From: Callorhinus ursinus
Taxonomy: Eukaryota; Chordata; Mammalia; Carnivora; Otariidae
Assembly: GCF_003265705.1 (NCBI RefSeq)
Contig: NW_020312788.1
Location: 5,181,301 to 5,245,300, forward strand
DNA: 64,000 nt
Direction: 5' to 3'
Shown: in pieces, positions 32,307 through 43,765 of the stretch
How positions within the stretch are numbered: position 1 is the first letter of the stretch
Layout: the number at the start of each line of letters is the position of its first letter
Program-made: the position numbers and the translations under genes
Notes under the pieces: generated by a model
The model's input: the letters and a program-made list of their open reading frames with translations, nothing else
Told to the model about the DNA's origin: nothing
Database searches by the model: none

Positions 32307-33135
32307 CCCCATATCTTCTTTATCCATTCATCAGTTGATGGACACTTGGGCTCTTTCCAGAGTTTGCCTATTGTTGATAATGCTGCTATAAACATCGGGG
32401 TGCATGTACCCTTTTGAATCAGTATTTTTGTATCCTTTGGGTAAATACCTAGTACTGCAGTTGCTGGGTCATAGGGTAGTTCTATTTTTAACTTTTTGAG
32501 GAACCTCCATACTGTTTCCCACAGTGGCTGCATCAGCTTCCATCCTCGCCAATATCTGTTGTTTCCTGTGTTATTAATTATAGCCATTCTCACAGGTGTG
32601 AGGTGGTATCTCATCATGGTTTTGACTTGTATTTCCCTGATGATGAGTGAGGGGGAACATCTTTTCATGTATCTGTGAGCTGTCCGGATGTCTTCTTTGC
32701 AAAAATGTCTATTCATGTCTTCTGCCCCTTTCTTAACTGAATTATTTGTTTCTTGGGTGTTGAGTTTGATAAATTCTTTGTAGATTTTGGCTACTAACCC
32801 TTTATCAGACATGCCATTTGCAAACATCTTCTCCCATTCATTAGGCTGCCTTTTAGTTTTGTTGATTATTTCCTTTACTGTGCAGCTTTTTATCTTGATG
32901 AAGGCTCCATAGTTCATTTTTGTTTTTGTTTCCCTCACCTCTGGCTATGTGTTTAGTAAGAAATTGCTGCAGCCAAGGTCAAAGAGGTTGCTGCCTGTGT
33001 TCTCCTCTAGGATTTTGATTGTTTCCTACCTTACATTTAAGTCTTTCATCCGTTTTGAATTCATTTTTGTGTATGGTGTAAGAAAGTGGTCCAGTTTTAT
33101 TCTTCCGCACGTTGCTGCCCAGTTTTCCAGAAAAT
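32141..33135 (-). mobile_element. 5'-truncated L1 with part of ORF2, antisense
   Basis: About 1 kb of carnivore L1. From right to left it holds the C-terminal part of ORF2, then the 3' UTR. The minus frame 32,246-32,938 shows recognisable ORF2 C-terminal sequence, including WKEPKCPSTDEWIKK. Between the ORF2 part and the 3' UTR lies a (TA)n(CA)n tract (about 32,249-32,307) where the ORF2 end and part of the 3' UTR are missing. The TSD is AAACCTTCATTTGTT (32,126-32,140) versus AAACCTCTATTTGTT (33,136-33,150), which proves a single truncated insertion. It lacks reverse transcriptase and endonuclease domains and is not mobile. Confidence 0.93.
32249..32307. repeat. (TA)n(CA)n compound microsatellite
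   Basis: About eleven TA units, then imperfect CATA units, then about ten CA units, inside the L1. Confidence 0.97.
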
Positions 33136-33150
33136 AAACCTCTATTTGTT

Positions 33151-33606
33151 AAGTCCCTGCTAGTCAGATTTTTTCCCCCAAATTGCAGCCAAACATACTC
33201 TTAATAGATACCAGATAAAAACCTAATATATAATAGAATTTCTGTTGCTGTGAAATTTCAGAACAAGTAAACACTGGAGTGAAATATCGCTGGTATGGAA
33301 ACAATGAGGTGCTCTTTCTGTCATAACAATACAATTTATTTGAGTAAATATAATCTTCAATATTTAGAATATTCTTAAAGTAGATATAGTAGAGAACATA
33401 AAACTTTATGTTTTAATCCTGAAAGGAGGAAGAAAAATATAATATGTATAGACTTCAAAGTATAAACAAAGAACGCTAAATGTATGTGGATATCTGATGA
33501 TGACAGAAAATTATTTGGAAGAAATATTTTAGAGTAAATATTAGTTATGTGATATTGGCAATTAACACACACTGTTTTGCCAGCTGTATCCACATTTGTC
33601 AACATC
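33151..33606. other. AT-rich non-coding stretch
   Basis: Nothing recognised. Confidence 0.4.
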
Positions 33607-33622
33607 AGGTATTGAGCTGTTT

Positions 33623-33776
33623 TGTTGTGTTTTTTTTAAGATTTTATTTATTTTTTGACACACAGAGACATAGAGAGAGAGGGAACACAAGCAGGGGCAG
33701 AGGGAGAGGGAGAAATAGGCTTCCCATGGAGCAGGGAGCCCGACACGGGGCTCAGTCATGACCCACCCAGGCACCC
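33623..33776 (-). mobile_element. Carnivore tRNA-derived SINE with internal deletion
   Basis: Reverse copy. The segment between 'ggctcagtcatgacc' and 'cacccaggcaccc' lacks about 35 bases that other copies have (the CTGAGC...ACTGAGC part next to box A). The perfect 16-bp TSD AGGTATTGAGCTGTTT is at 33,607-33,622 and 33,777-33,792. Confidence 0.95.
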
Positions 33777-33792
33777 AGGTATTGAGCTGTTT

Positions 33793-34460
33793 AAAGGAAA
33801 CTAAACATCAGCATATTTAAATTCTTTTTAAAGTTTGGCTGCAACCTGTTTTCTTACTCCTAATTAATCCTCGCTCACTACCACCTATCAGTTTGTGTCT
33901 CCATGTGGATTAGATTGTTTAGCAGTGCTTACCTTAAACTGCTATTTTCTATTGAGACACTATTATCCTAGAATAAATTCAGTAATCTTCTTTAGTTTTT
34001 CATTTTCAAAAATCTCTGAGTTTTATGTTCCTGAGCCTATGAAAACTTTTAATACAAGCAGGTCTTACCACAAAAATTGTTTTCATAAAGGTGATTGATT
34101 ATAGTTGTGCAATTAGCTTATATCTTTCCTGTGGACCTCTTTTGAAACTGTCTTTCCCATATTTGTGATACTTGTTTGGTCACTACAAAATTCTCCAACT
34201 CAAATAGAACCTTGTAATTTGCTATATGGAGAGGAATTAGAGTCAAATTCAGAATTTCCAAAGACATCCCGTCAACATGGGTATCTATGGAAAGCAGTTT
34301 GTATTGTGCCAGGAACCAACCTGTAAAAAGTAGCCTTTGTCCTTTTGGAATTTATCCCACAGGGCTCTGACATGGAATCATAGGCCTTAAATGATCAAAT
34401 AGCAATTTTAATAGTGATTGAGATGAATTCTGTAAATCACCTGTACTAGAAACTACTATT
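33793..34460. other. AT-rich non-coding stretch
   Basis: No gene or repeat recognised. Confidence 0.4.
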
Positions 34461-34477
34461 AAGAAAATGTTTCACAG

Positions 34478-34694
34478 GGGCACCTGCGTGGCTCAGTTGG
34501 TTGAGCTTCTGCCTTTGCCTCAGGTCATGATCCTGGAGTCCAGGGATTGAGCCCCACGTTGGGCTCCCTGCTCAGCAGAGGGTCTGCTTCTCCCTCTGAC
34601 CCTCCCCCCCCCATGCTCTCTCTCCACTCTCTTTCTCTCAAATAAATAATTAAAAAAAAAAAAAAGACAAACAGGAGACTTATGTTTAAAAAAA
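34478..34694 (+). mobile_element. Carnivore tRNA-derived SINE with apparent 3' transduction
   Basis: The head is GGGCACCTGCGTGGCTCAG and the tail AAATAAATAATT with an A-run at 34,652-34,665. A 22-bp unique piece (34,666-34,687) and a second A-run precede the downstream TSD. The perfect 17-bp TSD AAGAAAATGTTTCACAG is at 34,461-34,477 and 34,695-34,711, so the extra piece arrived with the SINE. Confidence 0.95.
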
Positions 34695-34959
34695 AAGAAA
34701 ATGTTTCACAGATCTGTAAACATAATCAGTGAAGTTCAGATTCATTATGTACTTTTTTTAAATAGAAAAAGGTCATTATTTAATACTATCTTAAAATAAA
34801 TGTTAATAGAATATCAAATTATTCTAAAGCAAAATGTTTATTTCTGAAAAAAAAAATCAGGGAAAATAAACCAAAGCATCGAATTTCTTTTCTACGCAGA
34901 GTTTTTGCCCCTGTTCTGTGTAGAATCATCACTTTGTCACTGGTGATGAAAATTGGCCT

Positions 34960-35515
34960 CTTTCTCTGCCATCAGCCTGTAAGAGCTATGATGAGGGCAG
35001 GGAACGGACCATCCCTGCTCACCCCAGCATCTAGCACAGTGCCTGGCACACACTGACACCCCATAAATATCTGTTGAATGAATGGTGTCACTCTGTACCT
35101 CAAAACCTTCAGTGGCTCCCTTTGTCTAATAATTTAACACAAATTCTTCATCCCTAGCATCCAGGTCTTCTTTGTACATAATCTGTCCTAGCTCAACCAG
35201 GTTGAAAGTGAACAAGTCATGCCTTACGTGCCTTGAGCTTTTGGCTGCAGGGCATGCTTTGTGAAAAATCCTGACTTTCCCTTTTACTCCCCTCAAAAGA
35301 TTCATATCACCTGCTTTACAAAGAAAGACTCTTCATGTCCTTCTAGCCAAAAGTATTTCTTTCCTTTGTGCATCACCACAGTATGTCTCATATGGCACTT
35401 GTCACATTTTGCTTTTGATTACATGTGTTTTATCCCTACCCCCCATCTACACTATAAACTTCTTGGGGAGAGGGACTGTGAATGAGTCCTTGTATTACTC
35501 CCCATAGCACAATGT
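34960..35515 (+). mobile_element. L2 LINE 3' fragments
   Basis: 'gatgagggcagggaacggacc...ccccagcatctagcacagtgcctggcacacac...aatatctgttgaatgaatgg' is the L2 3' terminus. A second stretch, 'accttcagtggctccctttgtctaata...', 'cttgtcacattttgc' and 'cacctataaacttcttggggagagggactgtg'-type text to 35,515, looks like another L2 copy in the same orientation. Confidence 0.6.
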
Positions 35516-35604
35516 AGTCATCTCATTCACACGTAAGGATCACTTTTGGATCATCAGAGTTCTTAGATGTGAGAAGGAAGTTACCAATAAAAAACTCATA
35601 CTAT

Positions 35605-35840
35605 TATTTAGAATTGCACAGTATGATTAAGGACACAAGCTTCTGTATCAGCCTGCATGAGCTGAATCCTCACTTTGCTGCGCAATAGCTTTCTAGTCTG
35701 GAATAATTTACATAATCTTCTAAATCTCACTTTCCTCATCTGTAACATGGTAATACTGTTACCGACCTCATAGAGCTTTTGTGCAAAATAAATGAAATAA
35801 GGTATGTAAAATGCTTAGTACACATAATAAGCATTTGTTA
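35605..35840 (+). mobile_element. MIR
   Basis: 'cacagtatgattaaggacacaagcttctgtatcagcc...gctgaatcctcactttgctgcgcaatagc...cctcatctgtaacatggtaatactgttaccgacctcatagagctttt...gtaaaatgcttagtacacataataagcatttgtta' is nearly full-length. Confidence 0.88.
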
Positions 35841-35850
35841 ACATTCACTC

Positions 35851-36082
35851 TTTTTTAAAAATAAAGATTTACGTATTTATTTGAGAGAGAGAGAAAGAGA
35901 GAGAGTGTGTGTGCCTGGTGGGGAGGGGCAGAGGGGGATGGGGAGAGAGAGAGATAATCCCAAGCAGACTCCTAGCAGAGTGTGGAGCCTGCCTCGGGGA
36001 TCAATCTCAGGACCCTGAGATCATAACCTAACCTGAAACCAAGAGCCAGACACTTAAATGACTGTGCCGCCCAGGCACCCCT
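35851..36082 (-). mobile_element. Carnivore tRNA-derived SINE
   Basis: Reverse copy with AAAGATTTACGTATTTATTTG at the left and GCCGCCCAGGCACCCC at the right. The flanks CATTCACTC (about 35,842-35,850) and CATATTCACTC (right) look like a diverged TSD. It is inserted at the tail of the MIR. Confidence 0.9.
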
Positions 36083-37559
36083 CATTCATATTCACTCAAT
36101 ATCATTATTATTTTAACTTAAGATGTTTGCTTTTTTAGAGGCTGATACGTTTGCTTTGCAATATTGGATTGTAGATTAAAAAGCATCTCTGCACTGAGTA
36201 GCCCTCCATCAACAAAGCAATAACAATGACCAAATAATTTAGGAACCATATATTTTTTTCTTGGATATCTTAGAAAATTTCTGCAATTCTCCGTTTACTT
36301 TTTAGCAGAGATCTGTGATATATTTCTTATCACACTATTCAATGCCAATAATTCCTCATGAGGTTAATAGCAAGGATTTCTTATAAATAACTCAGGTTAC
36401 TCGTTTAGTATTTATAAAACATTATCAGTGAATGCACTACCCCACTGGAATGAACACGTCATGAAATACCTAAGCCACTGTGCCACTAATCGCGAGATAG
36501 GATTTTACAGTTTTCTGGTCCTAGTGCAAGAGATCAACAGGGCGCACACATTAATCAGTTGAACACATGAGCTGGGAGGGTACCACTCAAGGAATTTTCA
36601 AGATAATATCATCACTTGCTTGATCCTAATTTTAATAATTTGGAGTTCTTATAGCATTAGGAAGCTTTGAAAAGTAGGATGTTTACACAAAGGCAGTTAA
36701 AAAAAACCCTTCTTTTTTGGCATCTTAAAAAATGTTTCTTCTGAAGAACAACACGTTTTTATAGGCCTGCACTGATTAAAGAAATCTTATTAGATATAAA
36801 TGAGAAGCATGTGCTTCTGGTGGTATTGTACCCAGAGGATTTTAGTTAAGTAAAGTCTAAACTTTTAGAATATTTCAAATATACCCCAGTTGGGCAGTTA
36901 ATGAACCCTCTTCAACTTAAAGTGGAGGATTGTTACAAGAGAAAATAAAATTTAAAAAAAGTACAAAAAAAATTATGGAGGAGACAAAAAGACATTGAAA
37001 TCTTTTCCAGTACTCCCATTCTGATGATTTTTAGGAGTTATAGCTAAAGAAGAGCAGCTTTCCCTCGATCCCTGAAACTGGTTTCTTGCATAACACATTA
37101 TTTTGAATGTCAGCAATCAGTCCTTGGACTTCTTTAGAAGACCAAAGACCAAGATTGAGAATGGAGCAAATGTGCTTATTTCAGTCCTAGAAATGAGACA
37201 TCGGTAGTGGAATGGAAGGCAAGTGAAAGATAAATACATTTGTTTTTCCATCTGTTAAGACATAACTAAAACATTCTTCCCATTTTTTCATTAATATTTT
37301 GTTTCCTGGCAACAAATAACAAAAATTCCCAATCAACCACATCTTTCACAATTCTTGGTTCTTTGAAAAAGCAGCACTAATACTATTATTTAGATTTCTA
37401 GCATGTAAAATTATTTTCAGAAAAGAAATAATATTTTAAAAAGAGTAATATATATATGTTATTATATGTGTATATATATGTATATCTATATGTGTATATA
37501 TACACATATATGGTATAGTTCAGTAGAGGAGCATGCCATCAAAACCATAAGGATGTGTT
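36083..37559. other. AT-rich non-coding stretch, no gene seen
   Basis: About 1.5 kb without a recognised repeat apart from an alternating TA/TG run at 37,447-37,512. Confidence 0.45.
37447..37512. repeat. TA/TG-rich simple repeat
   Basis: Imperfect TATATATG/TGTATATATA units with local self-complementarity. Confidence 0.85.
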
Positions 37560-38275
37560 ATATAACTCTAACCACTCTGGAAAATAACTGGCATTATCTG
37601 GTAAATTTGCTATAACCTAGCAATTTCACTCCTAGGTATTTATCCAAGAAGCTCTTTTACATGTACCAGAAGGCAAGTATAAGAATGTTCTTAGCAATAT
37701 TGTTTGTAATCTCTTTCTCTCTCATACATGTACCTGGAAATTTTTCAAATGTTGATCAAGAGCAGAATGGATAAAACCAATACACTGTGAAATTAAATAG
37801 TAACAGCTACACGAGAAAACATGTATAAATCTCATCTAAATAGTGAGCAAAAAAAAAAAATCAAGTAGTAGAATATTATACGTACATTTTTATAATATAT
37901 AAAATGTAAAAATGTTCCAGGGGCACCTGGGTGGCTCAGTTGGTTAAGCTTCTTACTCTTGATTTCAGCTCAGGTCATGATCTCAGGGTGATAAGATCAA
38001 GTGCTCAGTGGGGAGTCTGCTTCAGATTCTTTCCCTCTCCCTCTACCTCTCCCCAACCTGCGCACCTCTCTCTAAAATAAATAAATAAATCTTAAAAAAA
38101 AGTAAAAATATATGAAAGGAGGTGGGTGGGGAGATGGATGAAGTAGATAAAGGGGATTTAGAGTTTATTTATTGTGATGAGTACAATGTAATGTCTAGAA
38201 TTGTTGAATTATTATATTGTACATCTGAAACTAAGGTAACACTGTAGGTTAATCATACTTCAATTAAAAAAAAAA
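37560..38275 (+). mobile_element. L1 3' region split by a SINE
   Basis: 'cctagcaatttcactcctaggtatttatccaagaagc' and 'gaatgttcttagcaatattgtttgtaat...atggataaaaccaatacactgtg' are typical of the L1 ORF2 end. After the SINE, 'attgttgaattattatattgtacatctgaaactaaggtaacactgtaggttaatcatacttcaatt' and an A-run form an L1 3' end. They may be one element or two adjacent L1 pieces. Confidence 0.6.
37920..38101 (+). mobile_element. Carnivore tRNA-derived SINE
   Basis: GGGGCACCTGGGTGGCTCAG head, shortened middle and AAATAAATAAATAAATC tail with A-run. The TSD is weak (GTAAAAATGT versus GTAAAAATAT). Confidence 0.92.
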
Positions 38276-39499
38276 GAGGAAATGACCTAGGGGGGAAAAT
38301 GTACACAATTAACCGTATTTTGTTGTATACAAACATGTGTGGCAAACTCTGAAGAAAAGCAAAGGAATGATTAATATAAAATTCAAAGTTAGGAGAGGGT
38401 AGAATCGAAAGGGTCCCACAGAAGGTATCAGAATAATATTCTTTCTCTTGAAGTAGGTGGTAGGTACATAGTTGTTTGTTGCACTATCATTCATTGTATA
38501 TTATATGTTTTAAATGTTCTTTTGAAACTGCTCAGTATTTGGTAAAAACAATAAAAAGCGAAGACTACTACTACACAACCATTACCATTATTATATTTAA
38601 GAAAAATATTTTCAAAATATAATTTTCAGTCCTTTGTAACTCATCTACTTGTGTATGGTCTGGGACATTATTTCCTGATTTTTGTGAGATTATGATAAGG
38701 TTTAATTGCTGTTAAAAAAAATGGGAAAACTAGTCAGTCCAGTTCATTATGACCTGTGATGCTACCAAAGGTCAAATTCCATAAAACAAAATGACAGGCT
38801 GTCTCAGGTCTTTCGTGTTTGACAATTTTTAGAAATGAAGAGTTATTTTAAAAACTCTCTCATTGAGATGTTGTAAAACGTATTTATGCATGATGATTCT
38901 TACTTTAGTCTACCTTTCACTGAATAGCTTTATATTACATGCCTCTAGAATGATTTCTTTGGTACAGCCCACACATCTATTGTCTTTATATGGGCTCTAA
39001 TACAGTTGAATTACAAAACTCACAATTCTATTTTTTATATTAATGAGTTTTATTGTATCTTCTCAGTTCACATTTTTGCTTCTGTCAAGAGATTGATTTA
39101 ATCAAGAATTATTGGCCCAAAATTCTTCACAAGTATTTCACTCTCAACTGAAGTTTGTATATTACTTAAAAGTAGGAGAGACTCATATTTTTATGTTAAA
39201 ATATCAATTTGGAGACATTTACATTTTTCTGGTTTTAACTAGATGGTCAAAATTATACTATTAAATAGTATAAAGCATTACTTTGGAGGATTTTATGTTT
39301 TTAAATATAACATCACCAGTGATTATACAATTACGCCAGATTTTTAACCACTTTGGGGGCAATCTTTGTTATACTTAAAGTTATACTTAAAATGCCCAAA
39401 TGAACAACTTGTGGATCTATTGTTAAAATGGAAGGCTGTATTAAGATAGCTTTGGGCCCTCTTTTATCCTCCTGTGTTACCTAGAGATTCCTGTGATCC
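38276..39499. other. AT-rich non-coding stretch, no gene seen
   Basis: Nothing recognised. Confidence 0.4.
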
Positions 39500-39512
39500 T
39501 CCTCAATGTTCT

Positions 39513-39710
39513 TTAATTTTTTTTTAAAGATTTTATTTATTTATTTGACAGAGACAAAGTGAGAGAAGGAACACAAGCAAAGGGAGTGGGGGAGGGAGAA
39601 GCAGGCTTTCCACTGAGCGGGGAGCGTGATGCGGGGCCAGACCCCAGGACCCCGGAATCATGACCTGAGCCAAAGGCAGACGCTTAACGAATGAGCCACC
39701 CAGGCGCCCC
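39513..39710 (-). mobile_element. Carnivore tRNA-derived SINE
   Basis: Reverse copy with AAAGATTTTATTTATTTATTT at the left and GCCACCCAGGCGCCCC at the right. The TSD is TCAATGTTCT at the left and TCAGTGTTCT (39,711-39,720) at the right. Confidence 0.95.
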
Positions 39711-40029
39711 TCAGTGTTCTGATTGTAGAAATCAGTGTGTTTGTTTTTTCGTATGACTGTTTCACAGCATCTTATATTTAAAGGAATCTCTATATGAAAC
39801 AAAATTAACACTTTGGATTTAACATATTTGAAGATATTGTAAGATATATGTGTGGGAAAAAAACCCGTATATTGCTTAACTCGTCCAGATGTTATCATTT
39901 ACAAATGAAATAGAAACTGTGAAAATAGAATTTGTCAATGAATGCCTCAAGAACAAGCTGAAGATACAAAATCATTCACCCTTGGGTTCAGGGCAAAGTA
40001 ATCTTATAACTTTTATGACAGGATGGGCT

Positions 40030-40225
40030 TGACAGAGCATGGGTTTTGGGTCTGACAGATCTGCTTTCCCAGTCCCACTCCATGAGCCATGCATCTTTGA
40101 TTGAACTCTTCTTGAGGTCTCCTCACTCGAGACATTATACAGGGATTTTGTGGAGGCTAAATGAAATAATGTAGGGAGAATTGCTGGGGCAAAGTGAGTA
40201 CTCAGTAAATGTTCTCCCTGCCCCA
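40030..40225 (+). mobile_element. MIR
   Basis: 'catgggttttgggtctgacagatctgctttcccagtccc...gaggctaaatgaaataatgtagggagaattgctggggcaaagtgagtactcagtaaatgtt' follows the MIR 5' and 3' parts, with a degraded middle. Confidence 0.6.
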
Positions 40226-40531
40226 CATCCTAGCTCAAAGCAGGAAGTAAAATTTTCTCAGTACAAGAACATAGAGTCATCAACAGATTATAAGCAACTT
40301 CCTTTTCATCCAAAGCTCTCACCAGTGTTTTTTGTGACATAAACCACAGACCTCAGGATGCCTGTCCCACCGTCTCCTCCCACTCACTTCATACATGTTT
40401 CCCAACCACCATTCTCTTTTACTTTTGAGGTTTGGAACAAGAGAATTAAAAAAAAAAGAAAAAGAAAAAAGAAAACCCTTTTGTTTGGAGAGAAGGAATG
40501 CGCATCACCATCAACAGAGAAAGCTTATGTA
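40226..40531. other. Non-coding stretch
   Basis: Nothing recognised apart from an A-rich run at 40,446-40,474. Confidence 0.4.
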
Positions 40532-40544
40532 AGACATGAGTTGT

Positions 40545-40766
40545 CAGGGGCGCCTGGGTGGCTCGGGGGTTAAGCGTCTGCCTTCGGCCTAGGTTATGAT
40601 CCCGGGGTCCTGGGATCGAACCCGGCATCGGACCCCGTATTGGTCCCCACATCCAGCTCCCTGCTCCACAGGAAGCCCGCTTCTCCCTCTCCCACTTCCT
40701 CTGCTTGTGTTCCCTCTCTCACTGTGTCTCTCTCTGTCAAATAAGTAAATAAAATCATAAAAAAAA
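40545..40766 (+). mobile_element. Carnivore tRNA-derived SINE with a small internal insertion
   Basis: Begins CAGGGGCGCCTGGGTGGCTCG. About 26 extra bases (near 40,630-40,656) interrupt the usual 'gcatcgg...gctccctgctcc' part. The TSD is AGACATGAGTTGT (40,532-40,544) versus AGACCTGAGTTGT (40,767-40,779). Confidence 0.95.
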
Positions 40767-40779
40767 AGACCTGAGTTGT

Positions 40780-41320
40780 GAATGCATACTACCTATACAA
40801 AAAGGGAATGCCATCATGCTGTTTTGTAAGGTAAGAGACCAAAGGAAATCCTACCGAGGCTGAACGTTCAACATAGATTTTTTTTTTTGCATCAGTTCTG
40901 TGCTTATTACTGTGGAAGGCCTGGTAGTGGGTGCTAGTTTCTGAAGACAGAATCAGATATATAAGAAACTCAGTGTAAAATTATTTTTTGACATCTATAC
41001 CTAAGTTTAATTTCTTTTTCAAATCCCTATAACACCCGGTGGTAATAACTATCAGTAAGTCTGGGACTTCCCCTGTTTCATGAGGAACACAACTGCATTT
41101 CATAGGTTTTTCCTGGGATGTTCCAAGGTATGGGATGGGAGTCAGAAAATGTATTTGTGTGGGACACTTGGCATTAGGCCATCACAAGTATCCAGGCTGT
41201 CATCTGCTGATACTACATCCTGGTCCCAATGCCCCTTTTAGTCATGGTTAGCACTTCATTTTTGTTAAGTGTTATTGCAGAAAATCTAGGTTTTCCCAGC
41301 TCTTTGTGCTTCATCGAAAA
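40780..41320. other. Non-coding stretch
   Basis: No gene or repeat recognised. Confidence 0.4.
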
Positions 41321-41705
41321 CAAGGATTGGCAATTTTTTAAAAATATTTTATTTATTTATTTGAGAGAGCGAGAATGAGAGAGAGAGAGAGCACATGAGA
41401 GGGGGTAGGGTCAGAGGGAGAAGCAGACTCCCTGCCGAGCAGGGAACCCAGTGCGGGACTCGATCCCAGGACTCCAGGATCATGACCTGAGCCGAAGGCA
41501 GTCGCTCAACCAACTGAGCCACCCAGGCGCCTTTTTTTTTTTTTTTCCTTCAAAAAAAGGCCAGATAGTAAGTATCTTGGGCTTTATAGACCATGCAGTT
41601 TCTGTCACAACCACTCAGCTCTGCCTTGGTAGCATCAAAGCAACCACAGCAATAGGTAAAGGAATGGGCATGCCTCTCTTCTGATAAAACTTAATTTACA
41701 AAGAC
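41321..41705 (-). mobile_element. hAT-Charlie-type DNA element split by a SINE
   Basis: 'caaggattggcaattttt', then the SINE, then 'ccagatagtaagtatcttgggctttatagaccatgcagtttctgtcacaaccactcagctctgcc...aatgggcatg...aaacttaatttaca'. This is the reverse complement of the element at 59,163-59,382, with several decayed segments. The downstream terminus is not recognisable. Confidence 0.75.
41338..41532 (-). mobile_element. Carnivore tRNA-derived SINE
   Basis: Reverse copy with AAAATATTTTATTTATTTATTT at the left and GCCACCCAGGCGCC at the right. It is inserted into the hAT element. The right flank is T-rich, and the TSD cannot be fixed. Confidence 0.93.
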
Positions 41706-42309
41706 ATCCGGATCTAAATCATTCTCTCCTGCATTGGGAAACATTTGGGGGGCTCTTTGAATCTTCCTAGGGCACAAGAGGCCTTGGGGCTGTCCAATAC
41801 CCCATTTGGAAATGTTTTCTGTTCTTGCCATTCTACATGGGGCAAGAAATAAACCCTGGGGTCTTACTGTTCTCCAGGGTAGCTTGTTTTTTGCTGTCAG
41901 ACTCTCCTCACAGCCTGTTCTTTAGGGTCAAGTGTGCATTGACGCAATATGGCATTCCTACATGGTGACGTTCCAGAGCTTCTGCTCAGGCATGCTGCCA
42001 ATGCCCCCCAACTCTAATCCCCTCACCCTGACTCTCTTCTCTTTCCCCATTCTGTACAAATTTTATCAAGATTTGGGGTGGAGATAGAAAGCTGATTCAG
42101 ACTGGGCATATATTCTTTAAAATGTATGGTTTATAGCACGTATTTTATGCAGAGTCATTCAAGGCTTAGACTTTGAAAATTCTAATAAATCCAAGCTTTT
42201 GCATCTCAAAACCTTTCTTTGGAGAGGGTGCACAAATGTAAAAGGTGCTTACCTTCTTGTTCTTGTTGAGACACCAAGTTTAGATGAAATAGTTAAATAA
42301 ATTTAAAAA
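41706..42309. other. Non-coding stretch
   Basis: Nothing recognised. Confidence 0.4.
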
Positions 42310-42640
42310 AAATTCCCCCTTAACTTAGTGGCTTAAAACAGCAAAGAATTAATATTTCTCATGGTTTTGTAGATTAACCAGGTGGTCCTTCTGCTGGTAT
42401 TTGCCTGGGATCAGTAACAAAGTTGCATTTAGCTGGTGGTTGGCTAGGGTCTGAGCTCAGCTTGAACGTCTGGGACAGCTGGGCCTCTTTCTCTACATGG
42501 TCTTTCACTCCAGGCTTCTTCATAGCATGGCAATATTCCAAGAGAATAGAAGCAGAGGGTAAAAAATCACTTAAAGCGTAGCCTTGGAAGTGACATAACA
42601 TCACTTCTACCATATTCTATTGGTCAAGGCAAGTGGCACA
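42310..42640 (+). repeat. Copy of the unassigned interspersed repeat
   Basis: 'aacttagtggcttaaaacagcaaagaattaatatttctcatggttttgtag' and, near the end, 'taacatcacttctaccatattctattggtcaaggcaagt' are the start and late parts of the same repeat as at 4955-5560. Confidence 0.6.
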
Positions 42641-43481
42641 AACACTCCACATACAAAGGGTGAAGAAATGGATTTCACCTGATTGGACACCAGGTTGTTA
42701 TGCTGTGCCCTGCATGAAAGTATTCTGCCAAAGGGCAAGTAGGATTGACATGCAGTCTGGGTTCCATTCAGCTCACTGGATGCCCTGGAGTAGATTTGCA
42801 TCTACTTCGAGGAAGGGGTCATCTACTTGCCAAGCCATGTACTCATGGACTCGCTGTGCTCACGGATGGCATTTTCTAATTCACACAGAACATTTTTTGG
42901 GCTAGTAGAGGTCCTGCTGGATATTATCTTACTGTGAATCAAATATACACTCTATCTCGATGAATGCTAAGATCTTTACAACAGAGTTTAGCTAATCATT
43001 CCAAAGCTATACAGAGTTTGCAGTGAAGGTAAAGAGGAGAGAGGGAAAGAAACTGGATGATATTCCTTGTTTACCTCCGCTCTGTATTCACTCCCAGGAG
43101 TGAAGCCATAGTACCGGGCCTTGGGGGGATGTGTCCCCAAAGATTCTCCTTAAGCCTTAAGAGGATGTCCCACACGGGTGATTCCTCTGTCCTCTACTCT
43201 TCTCCTCCTCTGTCATTTCTGAGCCATTTAACCTCTTTCTATAATATCTACATTCCCACTCCCCTTTTGTCTGTTATTGACCAACTGCTCCAATTGAAAT
43301 AAACAAACTTCCTTCCCTAACAGCGATTTTTTTGTGTGCAGCCCCAAATGTCAGTTGTATGTCAGGAATCCCTGTCCCTGAAGCTTTGTGGAAGTGAGGA
43401 ATGCACTGTGCTCTTAGTCTGCTGAAACCATTGGGAGTGGAGAACAGGTACATTCCAATTTTGTGATTAAATGTAGAGAAG
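42641..43481. other. Non-coding stretch, no gene seen
   Basis: Frames of 81-90 codons here have no recognisable domain. Confidence 0.4.
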
Positions 43482-43483
43482 GA

Positions 43484-43677
43484 GACATGTACCTGGGTAG
43501 CTCAGTTGGTTAAGCACCCAACCCTTGATTCCGGCTCAGGTCATGATCTAGAGTAGTGGGATCAAGCCCTGAGGTGGGCTTCACAGTCAGCGGGAAGTCT
43601 GCTAGAGATTCTCTCCCTCTCCCCTCACTCATGTGCAGTGCACGTGCATGCTCTCTTTCTTTCAAATTAAAAAAAAG
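43484..43677 (+). mobile_element. Diverged carnivore tRNA-derived SINE
   Basis: 'catgtacctgggtagctcagttggttaag...tccggctcaggtcatgatct' with a CT-rich body and a short A-run. It is more diverged than most copies, and the TSD is uncertain. Confidence 0.88.
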
Positions 43678-43765
43678 GGGGAGGGAGAGAAGGTGGTATG
43701 ATGATGAGATACTATCTTGGGCAGTAAATTACTTTTCTGTTAATAGATTAAAAATCAAAGACACT

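Noticed and set aside
32246..32938. 230-codon minus-strand frame as a gene
   Set aside because: It is the L1 ORF2 C-terminal fragment running into a TA/CA microsatellite, inside a 5'-truncated insertion with a TSD.
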